Origin: Bryobacterales bacterium
GTDB lineage: Bacteria; Acidobacteriota; Terriglobia; Bryobacterales; Bryobacteraceae
Length of the DNA stretch: 64,000 bases
Reading direction: 5' to 3'
Assembly (NCBI GenBank): GCA_016716385.1
Contig: JADJWL010000008.1
Location: 62,001-126,000, forward strand
Shown: piece after piece, positions 27,124 through 34,445 of the stretch
How positions within the stretch are numbered: the stretch's first letter is position 1
Layout: each line of letters starts with the position of its first letter
Notes under the pieces: generated by a model
Seen by the model: only the letters and a program-made list of their open reading frames with translations
What the model was told of the DNA's origin: nothing
Databases searched by the model: none
Position numbers and translations under genes: made by a program

Positions 27124-28536
27124 GTGCCGGTCGACCTCGAAGACGCCTCGGGTTACCGCGGAGTCGCGGAAGCGGCCTTTCATCCCGCGACTGAAGAGGA
27201 ACTGCTGGAGATCCTGCGTCGCGCCGTCGCCGAAAGACGGCCCGTGACGGCGGGTGGCGCCCACACGGGTGTGACGGGCGGCGGCGTTCCGGTTGGCGGC
27301 TGGTACGTCTCGCTCGACCGTCTCCGGAGCGTTCGCGTCCTGCGCGGACGCGCTATTGCGGGAGCCGGCGTCCTGCTGGCGGACCTGCAGGCCGAGGCGG
27401 CGCGCTCCGGCCAGTTCTACCCGCCGGACCCGACCGAACACACAGCGTCCGTGGGTGGTACGGTTGCGACAAACGCCAGTGGCTCGCGCAGCTTTCTCTA
27501 TGGAGACACGCGGCGCCAGGTGCTGGGGTTGCGTGTCGCCCTGCTCGGCGAATCGCCGGACGCGGTCCGGATCGCCGAATTCGCCCGTGGCGACAAGGTC
27601 GATTTTCCGGTTCCGCGCCTGCCGCTGCCGGAAACGACCAAGCACACCGCAGGCTACCGTCTGGGTGGCCCGATGGATTGGGTCGATCTGTTCGTAGGAT
27701 CCGAGGGGACGCTGGGGATCGTGACCGAAGCCGAACTGCGGCTCAAGCCGGCCCCGCCGGGCCTGCTGGCCGGCGTCGTCTTCTTCCCTTCCGACGACGC
27801 GGCGGTCGAGGCCGTGGAACGCTGGCGGGAATCAGCCACGCCGCGCATGCTCGAATACCTGGACCGGAACTCGCTCGGGCTGCTGCGGAGCGAGTTTCCC
27901 GAGATCCCTCCGGACGCGCGCGCGTGCGTCCTGTTCGAGCAGGAACTCGACGCCGACGGGGACGACGAGATCGACCGCTGGCAGCGGCGCCTGGTGTCGG
28001 CCCGGGCGCTTGTCGACGGGTCGTGGTTCACCCTCCAGGAAGGGCCGGGCAGCAGCGCCGACCGGGAACGCTTCCGCCGCTTCCGGCATGCTCTGCCGAA
28101 GGCTGTCAACGAACTGGTCCGGCGCAACGGCTTCCTGAAACTGGGGTCGGACTACGCGGTGCCCGTGTCCCGCAATCGCGACATGCTGGCCGAGTACCGG
28201 CGGCGGCTCGAAGCCGGCTTCCCCGGCCAGTACGTCATTTTCGGCCACATCGGCGACGCCCACCTGCATGTGAATCTCCTGCCGCGGGCCCAGCAGGAGT
28301 ACGCCGAGGGTTCGGAGCTGATGGTCGAATTCGCCCGCTGCGCCGTCGCGCTGGGCGGCACCGTGTCGGCCGAGCACGGCCTCGGAAAGCGCAAGGCCCA
28401 CCTTCTTCCCCTGCAGTACAGTGAGTCCGAAATCCAGGCGATGAAAGACGTCAAGGCGAGGCTCGATCCCCTCTGGCTGCTTGGACAGGGTACCCTATTC
28501 CCCATGGACCAAACCAGCCTCATGGCGGCGCAATGA
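27124..28536 (+). CDS. FAD-linked oxidase (D-lactate/glycolate dehydrogenase-like)
   Basis: 470 aa from the GTG at 27124. The PCMH FAD domain (VTAGGAHTGVTGGGVP, TASVGGTVATNASGSRSF, VGSEGTLGIVTEAEL) is followed by the FAD-oxidase C-terminal domain (IFGHIGDAHLHVN, VSAEHGLGKRK, LDPLWLLGQGTLF). This is the GlcD/D-lactate dehydrogenase class of 2-hydroxyacid oxidisers. No iron-sulfur domain is fused, so electrons go to another carrier. Overlaps the next small gene by ATGA. Confidence 0.9.
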   Translation: MPVDLEDASGYRGVAEAAFHPATEEELLEILRRAVAERRPVTAGGAHTGVTGGGVPVGGWYVSLDRLRSVRVLRGRAIAGAGVLLADLQAEAARSGQFYPPDPTEHTASVGGTVATNASGSRSFLYGDTRRQVLGLRVALLGESPDAVRIAEFARGDKVDFPVPRLPLPETTKHTAGYRLGGPMDWVDLFVGSEGTLGIVTEAELRLKPAPPGLLAGVVFFPSDDAAVEAVERWRESATPRMLEYLDRNSLGLLRSEFPEIPPDARACVLFEQELDADGDDEIDRWQRRLVSARALVDGSWFTLQEGPGSSADRERFRRFRHALPKAVNELVRRNGFLKLGSDYAVPVSRNRDMLAEYRRRLEAGFPGQYVIFGHIGDAHLHVNLLPRAQQEYAEGSELMVEFARCAVALGGTVSAEHGLGKRKAHLLPLQYSESEIQAMKDVKARLDPLWLLGQGTLFPMDQTSLMAAQ

Positions 28537-28787
28537 AGCGCGATCCGGAATATTTCGGCGACGAAATCGAACTCTGCCTCATCTACATTGCGAAGCGGCT
28601 GAAAGAGGCTCTGGCGTTGGAGGAAGTCCTGACGCGCGCCGGCGTCGATTATCTCGTCGAACCGGACCGCTATGTGGGAGGCATCGTCTTCCGGTCGGAA
28701 CGCGTGGGTGCTTTCTTCTACGTGCATCCCCAGGCTTTGGAATCCGCCAAGGCAATCATGTTGCGGGAGGGCTATCATCCGTACTGA
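28533..28787 (+). CDS. Small conserved-looking protein, unknown function
   Basis: 84 aa, translationally coupled to the oxidase gene (ATGA). It has a ferredoxin-like alternation: LCLIYIAKRLKEALALEEVLTRAGVDYLVEPD..., then VFRSERVGAFFYVHPQAL. This could be a DUF2007-like signalling fold (small domains with VEPD-type turns), but that is a guess. Confidence 0.65.
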   Translation: MKRDPEYFGDEIELCLIYIAKRLKEALALEEVLTRAGVDYLVEPDRYVGGIVFRSERVGAFFYVHPQALESAKAIMLREGYHPY

Positions 28788-28848
28788 AAAAATTGGGCAC
28801 TGGACCGGTACCGTTAGCCGGGATCGTGCGAATTCCTCCGATAGCGGA

Positions 28849-29487
28849 ATGGAGACACGATCTTTGGTCGAAGAGGTCATGGACGACCCGGAGGTATCGG
28901 AAGACACGCTGGCCGACGTGTATCGCACCCTCAGAACCCTCCATCGGCTGTTTGGCAACCACCGCGCCGTCCTGCGCGCCCTCCGGCGCAATCCTCGGCC
29001 GGTACGCCGGGTGCTGGACCTGGGCTGCGGCGATGGCTCACTGCTGGACGTCATCCGCAGGAAGCTGTCCGTGGAGGTGCTCGGCGTCGACAGCCGTCCC
29101 CCGCGGAGCAGAGCCGACGTCCCGGTGATCTGCGCCGACGCGGTACGGGAGCGCCTGCCGGACGCCGATGTCGCGGTCGCGGTATGTCTGATTCATCACC
29201 TCAGCGATGCCGACCTGATCGCCCTCATTCACAATGTCGGCCGAAGTTGCCGCCGGTTCGTGATCGTCGACCTGGTCCGCCACCGGCTGCCGAGGGACCT
29301 TTTCCGGCTTGGCGTCGTGCCGTGGGTCAACCCGGTATCGGCCATCGATGGCGTCCGGTCGATCGAGCGCTCCTTCACGCCCGGGGAGCTACGGGACCTG
29401 GTTCGAAGCGCGGTCGGCGCCCACGCCTGGGTGCGGCACAGTGTCGCTCCCTTCTACGTCCGCCAGGTTGTGGACATCGTGTACTGA
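28849..29487 (+). CDS. Class I SAM-dependent methyltransferase
   Basis: 212 aa from the ATG at 28849. Motif I RRVLDLGCGDGSLLDVI, acidic VLGVDS at the end of the second strand, and DVAVAVCLIHHLSD as motif IV. The HHL after motif IV and the C-terminal PFYVRQVVDIVY resemble the methyltransferases often found by type III polyketide synthases, but none is present here. Substrate unknown. The stop overlaps the next ATG (TGATG). Confidence 0.85.
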   Translation: METRSLVEEVMDDPEVSEDTLADVYRTLRTLHRLFGNHRAVLRALRRNPRPVRRVLDLGCGDGSLLDVIRRKLSVEVLGVDSRPPRSRADVPVICADAVRERLPDADVAVAVCLIHHLSDADLIALIHNVGRSCRRFVIVDLVRHRLPRDLFRLGVVPWVNPVSAIDGVRSIERSFTPGELRDLVRSAVGAHAWVRHSVAPFYVRQVVDIVY

Positions 29488-29741
29488 TGAGGAACGGCAG
29501 CGGTTTTTTTGAGAGAAACCCCGCGTTGCGCGCACTATTGCCATGTATGGCGAACACGGTTCGCAGGACGAGAAGAACGGGCGGAAAACGTGACGCAGCC
29601 TGCCGTCCCCGCCCACCCCTGAACTCCCCACTTGCCGCCGCTCTGGATGACTGGCTGGAGTTATTCGGTCCGGAGAGCTGGAGAGAATTCTTCAAGGAAC
29701 TGGAGCGGGAGGAAGCCCGCTCCCGGCGCCGGTCTCCGTGA
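29487..29741 (+). CDS. Hypothetical short protein
   Basis: 84 aa, overlapping the methyltransferase stop. The N-terminal half is Arg-rich and without clear structure; the C-terminal part (AAALDDWLELFGPESWREFF then acidic/basic helix) looks like a real amphipathic helix. Coding status is plausible rather than proven. Confidence 0.4.
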   Translation: MRNGSGFFERNPALRALLPCMANTVRRTRRTGGKRDAACRPRPPLNSPLAAALDDWLELFGPESWREFFKELEREEARSRRRSP

Positions 29742-29764
29742 CCACGACGGGGTGCGCAAGCGAA

Positions 29765-30502
29765 CTAGCGCAGGAATCCACTCATCCCGGTCTGCCGGCT
29801 GCATAGTTCGTCGTTCAGCGGATCGTCGAGCGCCAGCATCTCCCTTGCCTCCGCGGGTAACCCGGCAATCGTCTCCGCACGCAACAGGCGCTTCTGATAC
29901 TGCTGCTGCGGCTTATCCCGGCGGGTGTAGAACGCGTGCAGCGCCCGTCTTGGATGGCTGGTGGCATTTGCCGTGCCTCCGTGCCAGACATGCGCGTTCA
30001 TCACGATCACGTCGCCGGCTTGGCCCGTGATCAGTTGCTCGTTGGGGTGCGGACCCTCCGGCAGCCTGCGCCAGCGGTGAGAACCGGGAACTGCGCGGAG
30101 CGTCCCGTTCTCGGCCGTGAAGTCGTCGAGCAGCCACACGGCGTTCGCCACCCAGTAACCCTGTTCGTCGGCGACGGCGCCGGCGTCCGCGTGCAGCGGC
30201 TGCGTCACGCCGTTGTACGGTTCGGCTGTTCTGGCATTGAGACTGCTGAGCTTAAACCGCGGACCCAACACCTCCCGGATGCAGGCCAAGACCCGCGGTT
30301 CAAGAATCACCTGGATGAACACCGGCCCTTTGTCGGCAAGGTTCGCCAGGCGCTGGGCGCCCGGTTCGAGTTTGAACTCCGAACCGGCCTGTTCGCCTTC
30401 CTCCTCGAATAGCCGGTCGACGCGGCTTCGCAATGCGTCGAGGAACGCCGGTTCGATCAATCCGGGCAGGACAGTCCAGCCGCGCTCAACGAGCCCGGTC
30501 AT
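29765..30502 (-). CDS. Phytanoyl-CoA dioxygenase (PhyH)-family protein
   Basis: 245 aa from the ATG at 30502. It is a cupin-fold Fe(II)/2-oxoglutarate oxygenase. QPLHADAG carries the HxD iron pair, and HVWHGGTANATSHPRR gives the distal His and the 2-oxoglutarate Arg. ENGTLRAVPGSHRW is typical. The substrate is unknown (often small-molecule or lipid hydroxylation). It overlaps the upstream ogt-type gene by ATGA, so the two are co-translated. Confidence 0.88.
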   Translation of the reverse strand: MTGLVERGWTVLPGLIEPAFLDALRSRVDRLFEEEGEQAGSEFKLEPGAQRLANLADKGPVFIQVILEPRVLACIREVLGPRFKLSSLNARTAEPYNGVTQPLHADAGAVADEQGYWVANAVWLLDDFTAENGTLRAVPGSHRWRRLPEGPHPNEQLITGQAGDVIVMNAHVWHGGTANATSHPRRALHAFYTRRDKPQQQYQKRLLRAETIAGLPAEAREMLALDDPLNDELCSRQTGMSGFLR

Positions 30503-30975
30503 CGGCTGGCGGGCGTTTCCAGATCGAGCAGCGTCCGTTTGATCGCCAGGCCGCCGCCAAACCCGGTGAGCGAGCCGTCCGCGCCGATCACGCGATGGCA
30601 CGGCACCACGACGGGAATCGGATTGCGTCCGTTGGCGGCGCCTACCGCCCGCGACGCTTTGGGCGCCCCGATGGCCTTGGCGATGTCGCCGTAACTGCGC
30701 GTCTCCCCGTACGGAATTGCCCGCAGCGCCTCCCACACACGCCGTTGGAACGGTGTTCCTTCGGGCGCCAGAGGGAGATCGAACTCATGCAATTCGCCGG
30801 CGAAGTACGCGTGCAACTGACGCAGCGCTTCGGCCACCACGGGATGGTTCGGATCTTCGACGCAGCCGGCCTCGGGTCTCCTGGCGCCAAACTCGATCCG
30901 CGTCACGCACCCTTCGTCCGCCACGATGTGCAGGGACACCCCTGCTTCCGTCACCAGATTTGCGCACCAGAACAT
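30499..30975 (-). CDS. ogt: Methylated-DNA--protein-cysteine S-methyltransferase (O6-alkylguanine repair)
   Basis: 158 aa suicide repair protein. The active-site motif VVVPCHRVIG is exact, preceded by GTPFQRRVWEALRAIPYGET and the arginine finger region ASRAVGAANGRNP. The short N-terminal domain fits Ogt-type rather than Ada. ATG at 30975 opens the domain directly. Paired with a 2-oxoglutarate oxygenase of a different family from AlkB. Confidence 0.93.
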   Translation of the reverse strand: MFWCANLVTEAGVSLHIVADEGCVTRIEFGARRPEAGCVEDPNHPVVAEALRQLHAYFAGELHEFDLPLAPEGTPFQRRVWEALRAIPYGETRSYGDIAKAIGAPKASRAVGAANGRNPIPVVVPCHRVIGADGSLTGFGGGLAIKRTLLDLETPASR

Positions 30976-30995
30976 GTCCACAGTGTACCTCCGGC

Positions 30996-31964
30996 CTACG
31001 ACCGCAGATACGGCTTCAGCGCCGCGAGGTTGTGGTCGATCTCCGCCATGGCCTCCGGCGTCGGATCGAACGTCGTCCGCCGGGACATCCACGTCTTGAA
31101 TACGCCGCGCTTCTTCATCACGTACAGCCTGGTGCCGGTGATTTGCTGGTCGCAGTTCAGCATGAGCAGCAGCTTGGCGAACAGGTCGCGCGCGGCATCC
31201 GTCTTGCCGGAATCGGCCAGATCCCACACCTGTGCGTGGATATCACCGTAGCAGGCGCCCGGCATGGTGCCGTCGAAGCCGAGGCGCGCTTCGTAGAGCA
31301 TGCTCCGTCCGCCTCCGCCGCTCATGACGGACTTCACGGCAGGGCGGTGCCGCGCCAGTTCCGTCATGCGCGGAATCACGGGGTTATGTTCCTCCTTGAT
31401 GTAGCCGCAGTGCGGGAACTCCTTCGCCAGTTCCACCAGAAAGTCGATGCGCGGCTCGATGTTCTTCGCGCCTCCGGTGGTTTGGACAAACAGCGGCCGC
31501 TTCGCGTTCCGGGCCAGCGCCCGGTAGTAATTGCGGAAGTCGTCGAAGGTGGTTGCTTCCGTCGGAGGAATGGCGATCACCGCGTCCGGGTTCAGCTTCT
31601 CGGCGTGCTTCAAATACTCAAGCGCCGCGTCCGTATTCGGTCCCTGCACGCCGAAGACGAGCGCCGGTTTCTTCCCGCGCGCCGCCCGCGCAAGCGTCTC
31701 CATGCCCTGCAGCCGCTCGTCCTTCGTCAGCATCGTGTACTCGCTCGCCATCTGCGGCCAGACCAGTCCGTGGACCCCCCAGCGGTCGAGGAAATCGACC
31801 TCCCGCGCGAGGTCCTCGTAGTCGACGGCCTTGGTGTCGGTGAAGGGTGTGGCGGCGATGACGAAGACGCCGCGCATCTTCTTGCCTGAACTGGCGCGCA
31901 GCGGCGGCCCCAGCAGGGCGCCGGCCACGGCCAGAAGGCTGCGCCTGGAGATCGAGTGTGTCAT
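30996..31964 (-). CDS. Tat-exported dihydrodipicolinate synthase (DapA)-like aldolase
   Basis: 322 aa. A twin-arginine leader (SRRSLLAVAGALLG) precedes the DapA/NAL TIM barrel (GVFVIAATPFTD, LDRWGVHGLVWPQMASE, AVIAIPPTEAT). The Schiff-base Lys is in CGYIKEEHNP. The usual catalytic Tyr two strands before (YNxPxRT) is replaced by FVQTTGG, so ordinary DapA chemistry is doubtful. With Tat export this is more likely a keto-acid or sugar-acid lyase relative. SD-like GAGGAC is upstream. Confidence 0.84.
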   Translation of the reverse strand: MTHSISRRSLLAVAGALLGPPLRASSGKKMRGVFVIAATPFTDTKAVDYEDLAREVDFLDRWGVHGLVWPQMASEYTMLTKDERLQGMETLARAARGKKPALVFGVQGPNTDAALEYLKHAEKLNPDAVIAIPPTEATTFDDFRNYYRALARNAKRPLFVQTTGGAKNIEPRIDFLVELAKEFPHCGYIKEEHNPVIPRMTELARHRPAVKSVMSGGGGRSMLYEARLGFDGTMPGACYGDIHAQVWDLADSGKTDAARDLFAKLLLMLNCDQQITGTRLYVMKKRGVFKTWMSRRTTFDPTPEAMAEIDHNLAALKPYLRS

Positions 31965-32009
31965 GGCAGTCCTCTCTTGCGGGGTACTGTATCACAGGCT
32001 CTCTGCCCC

Positions 32010-32039
32010 TTGGCCGCAGTGCCGCGGACGGGGTATCAT
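32010..32039 (+). promoter_or_regulatory. Candidate purC promoter
   Basis: TTGGCC (32010-32015), 18 nt, TATCAT (32034-32039). The GTG start of purC lies only 5 nt after the -10, which implies a leaderless transcript. Confidence 0.4.
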
Positions 32040-32044
32040 TCTGA

Positions 32045-32965
32045 GTGACCCCCGAGTTGTCACCCGTGCCCGGCGCCACGCAACCTGTCCTGTTTGAATC
32101 CGATCTCCCCGGCCTCCAGAGAATCGCCCGAGGCAAAGTGAGGGACATCTACGCCTTCGGCGACCGGCTGCTCATCGTCGCATCCGATCGTCTGTCGGCG
32201 TTTGACGTCATCCTGCCGACGCCGATTCCCGGCAAAGGCCGTGTGCTGACCCAGATGTCGGTGTTCTGGTTCGAGTTCCTGAGCCCGTACGTCAAGACGC
32301 ATTTTTTGTCCGCGCGCTTCGAGGACTTTCCCGCGGAGCTTGCGCCGTTCCGGGAACAGTTGGAGGCCCGTTCCATGCTCGTGCGCCGGGCGCGGATGCT
32401 GCCCGTGGAATGTGTCGCGCGAGGGTATCTCGCCGGTTCGGGCTGGAAAGAATACAAGGTGTCGGGTACGGTCTGCGGCATCCCGCTGCCGGCCGGTCTG
32501 CTGGAAAGCAGCCGGTTGCCTGAACCCATCTTTACTCCCGCCACCAAAGCGGAAAGCGGCCACGACGAGAACATCCCGTTCGAACGGATGGCGGAGATCG
32601 TCGGTGCGGAGACCGCGGAGCTGGCGCGCACCCTGACACTCGACATCTATGCGCGGGCTGCCTCGCACGCGGAGTCCCGTGGCATCATTCTCGCGGACAC
32701 CAAGTTTGAGTTTGGCTGGGTTGGCGACGACCTGGTGCTCGGCGACGAGGTGTTGACGCCGGATTCGTCCCGCTTCTGGCCGGCCGCGGGCTATGCTCCG
32801 GGCCGCGCGCAGGATTCCTTCGACAAGCAGTATGTGCGCGACTACCTCGAGGGGATCCACTGGGATAAGCGTCCGCCCGCGCCCGCCCTCCCAGCCGATG
32901 TCGCGGCGCGCACGGCGGACAAGTACCGCGAAGCCTACACCCTGTTGACCGGGCGCACGCTATGA
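32045..32965 (+). CDS. purC: Phosphoribosylaminoimidazole-succinocarboxamide synthase
   Basis: 306 aa SAICAR synthetase of purine synthesis, joining CAIR with aspartate at ATP cost. GKVRDIYAFGDRLLIVASDRLSAFD, VECVARGYLAGSGWKEY, PEPIFTPATKAESGHDENI, GIILADTKFEFG and DEVLTPDSSRFW are diagnostic. It is the longer (about 300 aa) form, as in many Proteobacteria and yeast. Read from GTG. Overlaps cvpA by ATGA, repeating the known purine/CvpA association. Confidence 0.95.
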   Translation: MTPELSPVPGATQPVLFESDLPGLQRIARGKVRDIYAFGDRLLIVASDRLSAFDVILPTPIPGKGRVLTQMSVFWFEFLSPYVKTHFLSARFEDFPAELAPFREQLEARSMLVRRARMLPVECVARGYLAGSGWKEYKVSGTVCGIPLPAGLLESSRLPEPIFTPATKAESGHDENIPFERMAEIVGAETAELARTLTLDIYARAASHAESRGIILADTKFEFGWVGDDLVLGDEVLTPDSSRFWPAAGYAPGRAQDSFDKQYVRDYLEGIHWDKRPPAPALPADVAARTADKYREAYTLLTGRTL

Positions 32966-33545
32966 ACCTGCCTGACTTCAACTGGCTGGATATCCTGCTC
33001 GTGGCAATCCTCACGGTGTCGGTCGTAACCAGCCTCGCCAAAGGGCTGACGCGCGAACTCATAGGGCTCGCGTCGGCGGTGGCGGGACTGATCGGGGCAT
33101 CTGGCTCCATGGATGGGCAGGCTCGTTTGTCGCTCCTTACGTCTCATCGAAGAGCGTTGCTCATCTGTGCGGTTTCCTGATCGTGCTGTTCGGGGCGCTA
33201 GCCGCGGGAGCGCTGGTGAATTTCGTGATCGGTAAGGTGATCCGCGTGGCGGGCGTTTCCTGGCTCGACCGGCTTCTGGGCGCCGGGTTCGGCTTCGTGC
33301 GGGCGGTGCTGGTGGCCGTGGCGCTGGTGATGGCCTTGGTCGCGTTCGCCCCGGGAGCCAGCGCCGGCGGTCCGCCGGGAGCGGTTGTGAACTCGCGCCT
33401 GGCCCCTTACGTGATCGACGCCGCGCGGGTGCTGGTCGCGATGGCTCCGCGCGAACTGAACGACGAGTTTCAGAACCGCTACGCCCAGGTGCGCCGCCTC
33501 TGGCAGGATGCCCTCGACAAGAACCTTTCCCGGCAGGTCCTCTAG
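32962..33545 (+). CDS. cvpA: CvpA-family membrane protein, frameshifted
   Basis: Inner-membrane protein of the colicin V production (CvpA) family. The first frame gives LDILLVAILTVSVVTSLAKGLTRELIGLASAVAGLIG and then turns to noise and a stop at 33180. The matching continuation (IWLHGWAGSFVAPYV, CGFLIVLFGALAAG, VSWLDRLLGAGFGFVRA) is in another frame to 33545. Adding one G to the GGGG run at 33094-33097 restores one frame of about 195 codons. Either a real pseudogene or, more likely, a base-call error. Confidence 0.8.
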
Positions 33546-33560
33546 CTGAAAAGTTGTGTC

Positions 33561-33791
33561 ATGACCCCTCCTTTCAAAGCCGTCGTCGATCATTTCCTCA
33601 GCGGAGGATTCGTCTTGCAGGAGGCAGTGGAGATGTTGGAGCGCAATCTGATCGCCACGGCCCTCGAGCGGACCAAAGGGAACCGCAGCGAAGCGAGCAA
33701 GCTCCTTGGCATCCATCGGAATACATTGCAGCGCAAGCTGGCCGAATACGGACTCGACGCCGCGCCGCCCGCCGGCCGCAGGAGCCGCTAA
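33561..33791 (+). CDS. Small Fis-type HTH protein
   Basis: 76 aa. The C-terminal helix-turn-helix (ATALERTKGNRSEASKLLGI then HRNTLQRKLAEYGL) is the Fis/NtrC-type DNA-binding domain (HTH_8), here without AAA+ or receiver domains. The N-terminal stretch (LQEAVEMLERNLI) matches the dimerisation helix region of Fis. It may be a nucleoid-associated or bacterial enhancer-binding-like regulator. Followed 3 nt later by a HAD phosphatase. Confidence 0.85.
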   Translation: MTPPFKAVVDHFLSGGFVLQEAVEMLERNLIATALERTKGNRSEASKLLGIHRNTLQRKLAEYGLDAAPPAGRRSR

Positions 33792-33794
33792 CGC

Positions 33795-34445
33795 ATGGAC
33801 TTGGTAATCTACGACCTGGACGGGACTCTGATTGATTCAAAGACCGATCTTGCCCATTCCGTAAACGCCACGCTCCATGAATTCGGACGGCAGCCGCTTG
33901 CCTACGATGTGATTGCGTCTTACGTGGGTAACGGAGCTCCCGTCCTCGTGCGGCGGGCGCTTGGGCCCGATGCCACCGAAGCAGAGGCCGACGCCGCCTT
34001 GCGCTTCTTTCTCGACTACTACCGGGAGCACAAGGTCGATTGCACCGATTTGTATCCCGGAGTCCGCGAAGTGCTCGACCGCTTGCGCGATGCGGGCGTG
34101 ACGCAGGCGGTCCTCACGAACAAGCCGGTGCGGATCAGCGGTGAGATCCTGGACGCGCTGGGAGTGTCGGGCTATTTCACCCGCGTCTATGGGGGCAACA
34201 GCTTCGAGCAGAAGAAGCCGCACCCGGTGGGGATCGAAACCCTGATTGCCGAATGCGGCGTGGCGCGCGACCGCGTCATGATGGTGGGCGACAGCTCCGT
34301 CGATATCAGGACGGCGCGCAACGCCGGCGTCCAGTCCTGCGGCGTCACCTACGGCTTCCAGCCCGAGACGCTTGCCGATGAACCACCGGACCTTCTGGTG
34401 GAGGAGATCGGAGAACTCGGCGAATGGGTTCTGGCGCGACGATGA
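33795..34445 (+). CDS. HAD-superfamily phosphatase, phosphoglycolate phosphatase-like
   Basis: 216 aa. HAD motifs in order: DLDGTLIDSK (nucleophile Asp), LTNKP, KKPHPVG (Lys), VGDSSVDIRTARNAG. The cap between motifs is helical (C1), as in Gph/PPase-type enzymes. Likely hydrolyses 2-phosphoglycolate or a similar small phosphate ester. Stop overlaps the histidine kinase start (ATGA). Confidence 0.87.
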   Translation: MDLVIYDLDGTLIDSKTDLAHSVNATLHEFGRQPLAYDVIASYVGNGAPVLVRRALGPDATEAEADAALRFFLDYYREHKVDCTDLYPGVREVLDRLRDAGVTQAVLTNKPVRISGEILDALGVSGYFTRVYGGNSFEQKKPHPVGIETLIAECGVARDRVMMVGDSSVDIRTARNAGVQSCGVTYGFQPETLADEPPDLLVEEIGELGEWVLARR

